Below are positions 6,113 through 6,675 of a stretch of 6,675 nucleotides of DNA, piece after piece. Every line of letters begins with the position of its first letter. Position 1 is the stretch's first letter. The translations under genes and the position numbers were made by a program. The stretch comes from JALONO01 sp038209965 (GTDB lineage Bacteria > Bacteroidota > Bacteroidia > Cytophagales > Thermoflexibacteraceae), in NCBI GenBank assembly GCA_038209965.1, contig JBBQXF010000174.1:1-6675 (forward strand). Reading direction: 5' to 3'. The notes under the pieces were generated by a model. The model saw only the letters and a program-made list of their open reading frames with translations. It ran no database searches and was not told where the DNA came from.

Positions 6113-6675
6113 TTAGCGTCTTGGGGGGCGACCATTGCCACTACCGCCACCGCCGCCACGACGTTCCCCGCCGCCACCTTCGCGACGTTCGCCGCTTTCA
6201 GGGCGATCGGACATTCCCTCGGGCTTGGGCAACAGCACCCGGCGCGATAACCGGAATTTGCCGGTTTTCTTATCTACTTCAATGAGTTTTACTTTCACTT
6301 CTTCGCCTACTTCCAGCACTCCATCCATCGTTTCTAAGCGTTCCCACTTGATTTCCGAGATGTGGAGCAATCCCTCGCGGCCCTTTACAAACTCGACAAA
6401 GGCTCCAAACGGCATGATTGATTTGACGACACCGTCGTAAATCTCACCTACTTCGGGCAGTTGCACAATGGCTTTTACCATTGACAACGCCTTGTCCATA
6501 GCCACTTGGTCGGTAGCAAAAATGCTGACCACCCCAGCGTCGGCCACTTCCTCGATGATGACGGTAGCCCCGCTCACCTTCTGGATTTCTTGGACAATTT
6601 TGCCGCCTGGCCCGATTACCGCCCCGATCAAGTCAGTTGGGATACGGAGGGAGACCGTGCGTGGGGCATTGGGTT
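6113..6675 (-). CDS. pnp: Polynucleotide phosphorylase, C-terminal part (5' end beyond window)
   Basis: PNPase is a trimeric cytoplasmic 3'-5' exoribonuclease that phosphorolyses RNA and takes part in mRNA turnover. The frame enters from the right edge and encodes the last 186 residues, ending at TAA 6115-6113. Numbering from the first full codon, the KH domain covers about 7-70, with its GxxG loop in IGPGGK (20-25). The S1 domain covers about 74-145 and includes EVGEIYDGVV, MPFGAFVEF and GLLHISEI. Both RNase PH-like domains are outside the window. The protein ends in a tail (about 155-186) rich in Gly and Arg with GERREGGGGERRGGGG, which probably adds RNA affinity. A frame beginning at a TTG (6631) is only an internal codon. 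The gene converges with the FAH-family gene on a shared terminator. Confidence 0.96.
   Translation of the reverse strand, partial: PNAPRTVSLRIPTDLIGAVIGPGGKIVQEIQKVSGATVIIEEVADAGVVSIFATDQVAMDKALSMVKAIVQLPEVGEIYDGVVKSIMPFGAFVEFVKGREGLLHISEIKWERLETMDGVLEVGEEVKVKLIEVDKKTGKFRLSRRVLLPKPEGMSDRPESGERREGGGGERRGGGGGSGNGRPPRR

Noticed and set aside
6135..6440. Plus-strand frame rich in Pro, Ser and Arg opposite pnp
   Set aside because: It is the antisense reading of the Gly/Arg-rich tail and S1 domain.

Overview
The window looks like chromosome of a Bacteroidota bacterium, probably of the Cytophagales/Saprospirales kind. Three things point there: a very large exported outer-membrane protein with motifs typical of that phylum, a promoter of the TTTG / TAnnTTTG type in front of the plus-strand gene, and starts without clear Shine-Dalgarno sequences. 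The flanking genes are moderately GC-rich (a sampled line of the plus-strand gene has 35 of 60 G/C). The middle of the window is strongly AT-rich (a sampled line has 19 of 60 G/C).

Layout: (1) 1-3123, minus strand: the first 1041 codons of a large secreted protein that is probably an outer-membrane beta-barrel. It runs off the left edge and has a hairpin-forming leader just before its start codon. (2) About 3171-5118: an AT-rich accessory stretch. It holds a broken aminoglycoside 6'-N-acetyltransferase gene (one in-frame stop plus one frameshift), a short stub of a GrpB/UPF0157 gene directly upstream of it, a GC-rich repeat-bearing non-coding patch, and one intact but unrecognised ORF, all on the minus strand. 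(3) 5119-6027, plus strand: a good Bacteroidota-type promoter followed by a complete fumarylacetoacetate hydrolase (FAH)-family gene of 282 aa. (4) 6062-6097: a strong bidirectional terminator. (5) 6113-6675, minus strand: the 3' end of pnp (polynucleotide phosphorylase: KH domain, S1 domain and an Arg/Gly-rich tail), running off the right edge.

The FAH gene and pnp converge on the shared terminator. The accessory stretch looks like a site where foreign cassettes landed between housekeeping genes and are decaying. I see no integrase, transposase, CRISPR array, tRNA or rRNA. No clearly new multi-gene system is visible. The most informative observation is that the acetyltransferase frameshift is explained exactly by loss of one copy of an 8-bp tandem repeat: restoring it gives a 145-residue protein with the expected family motifs, apart from the separate stop codon.
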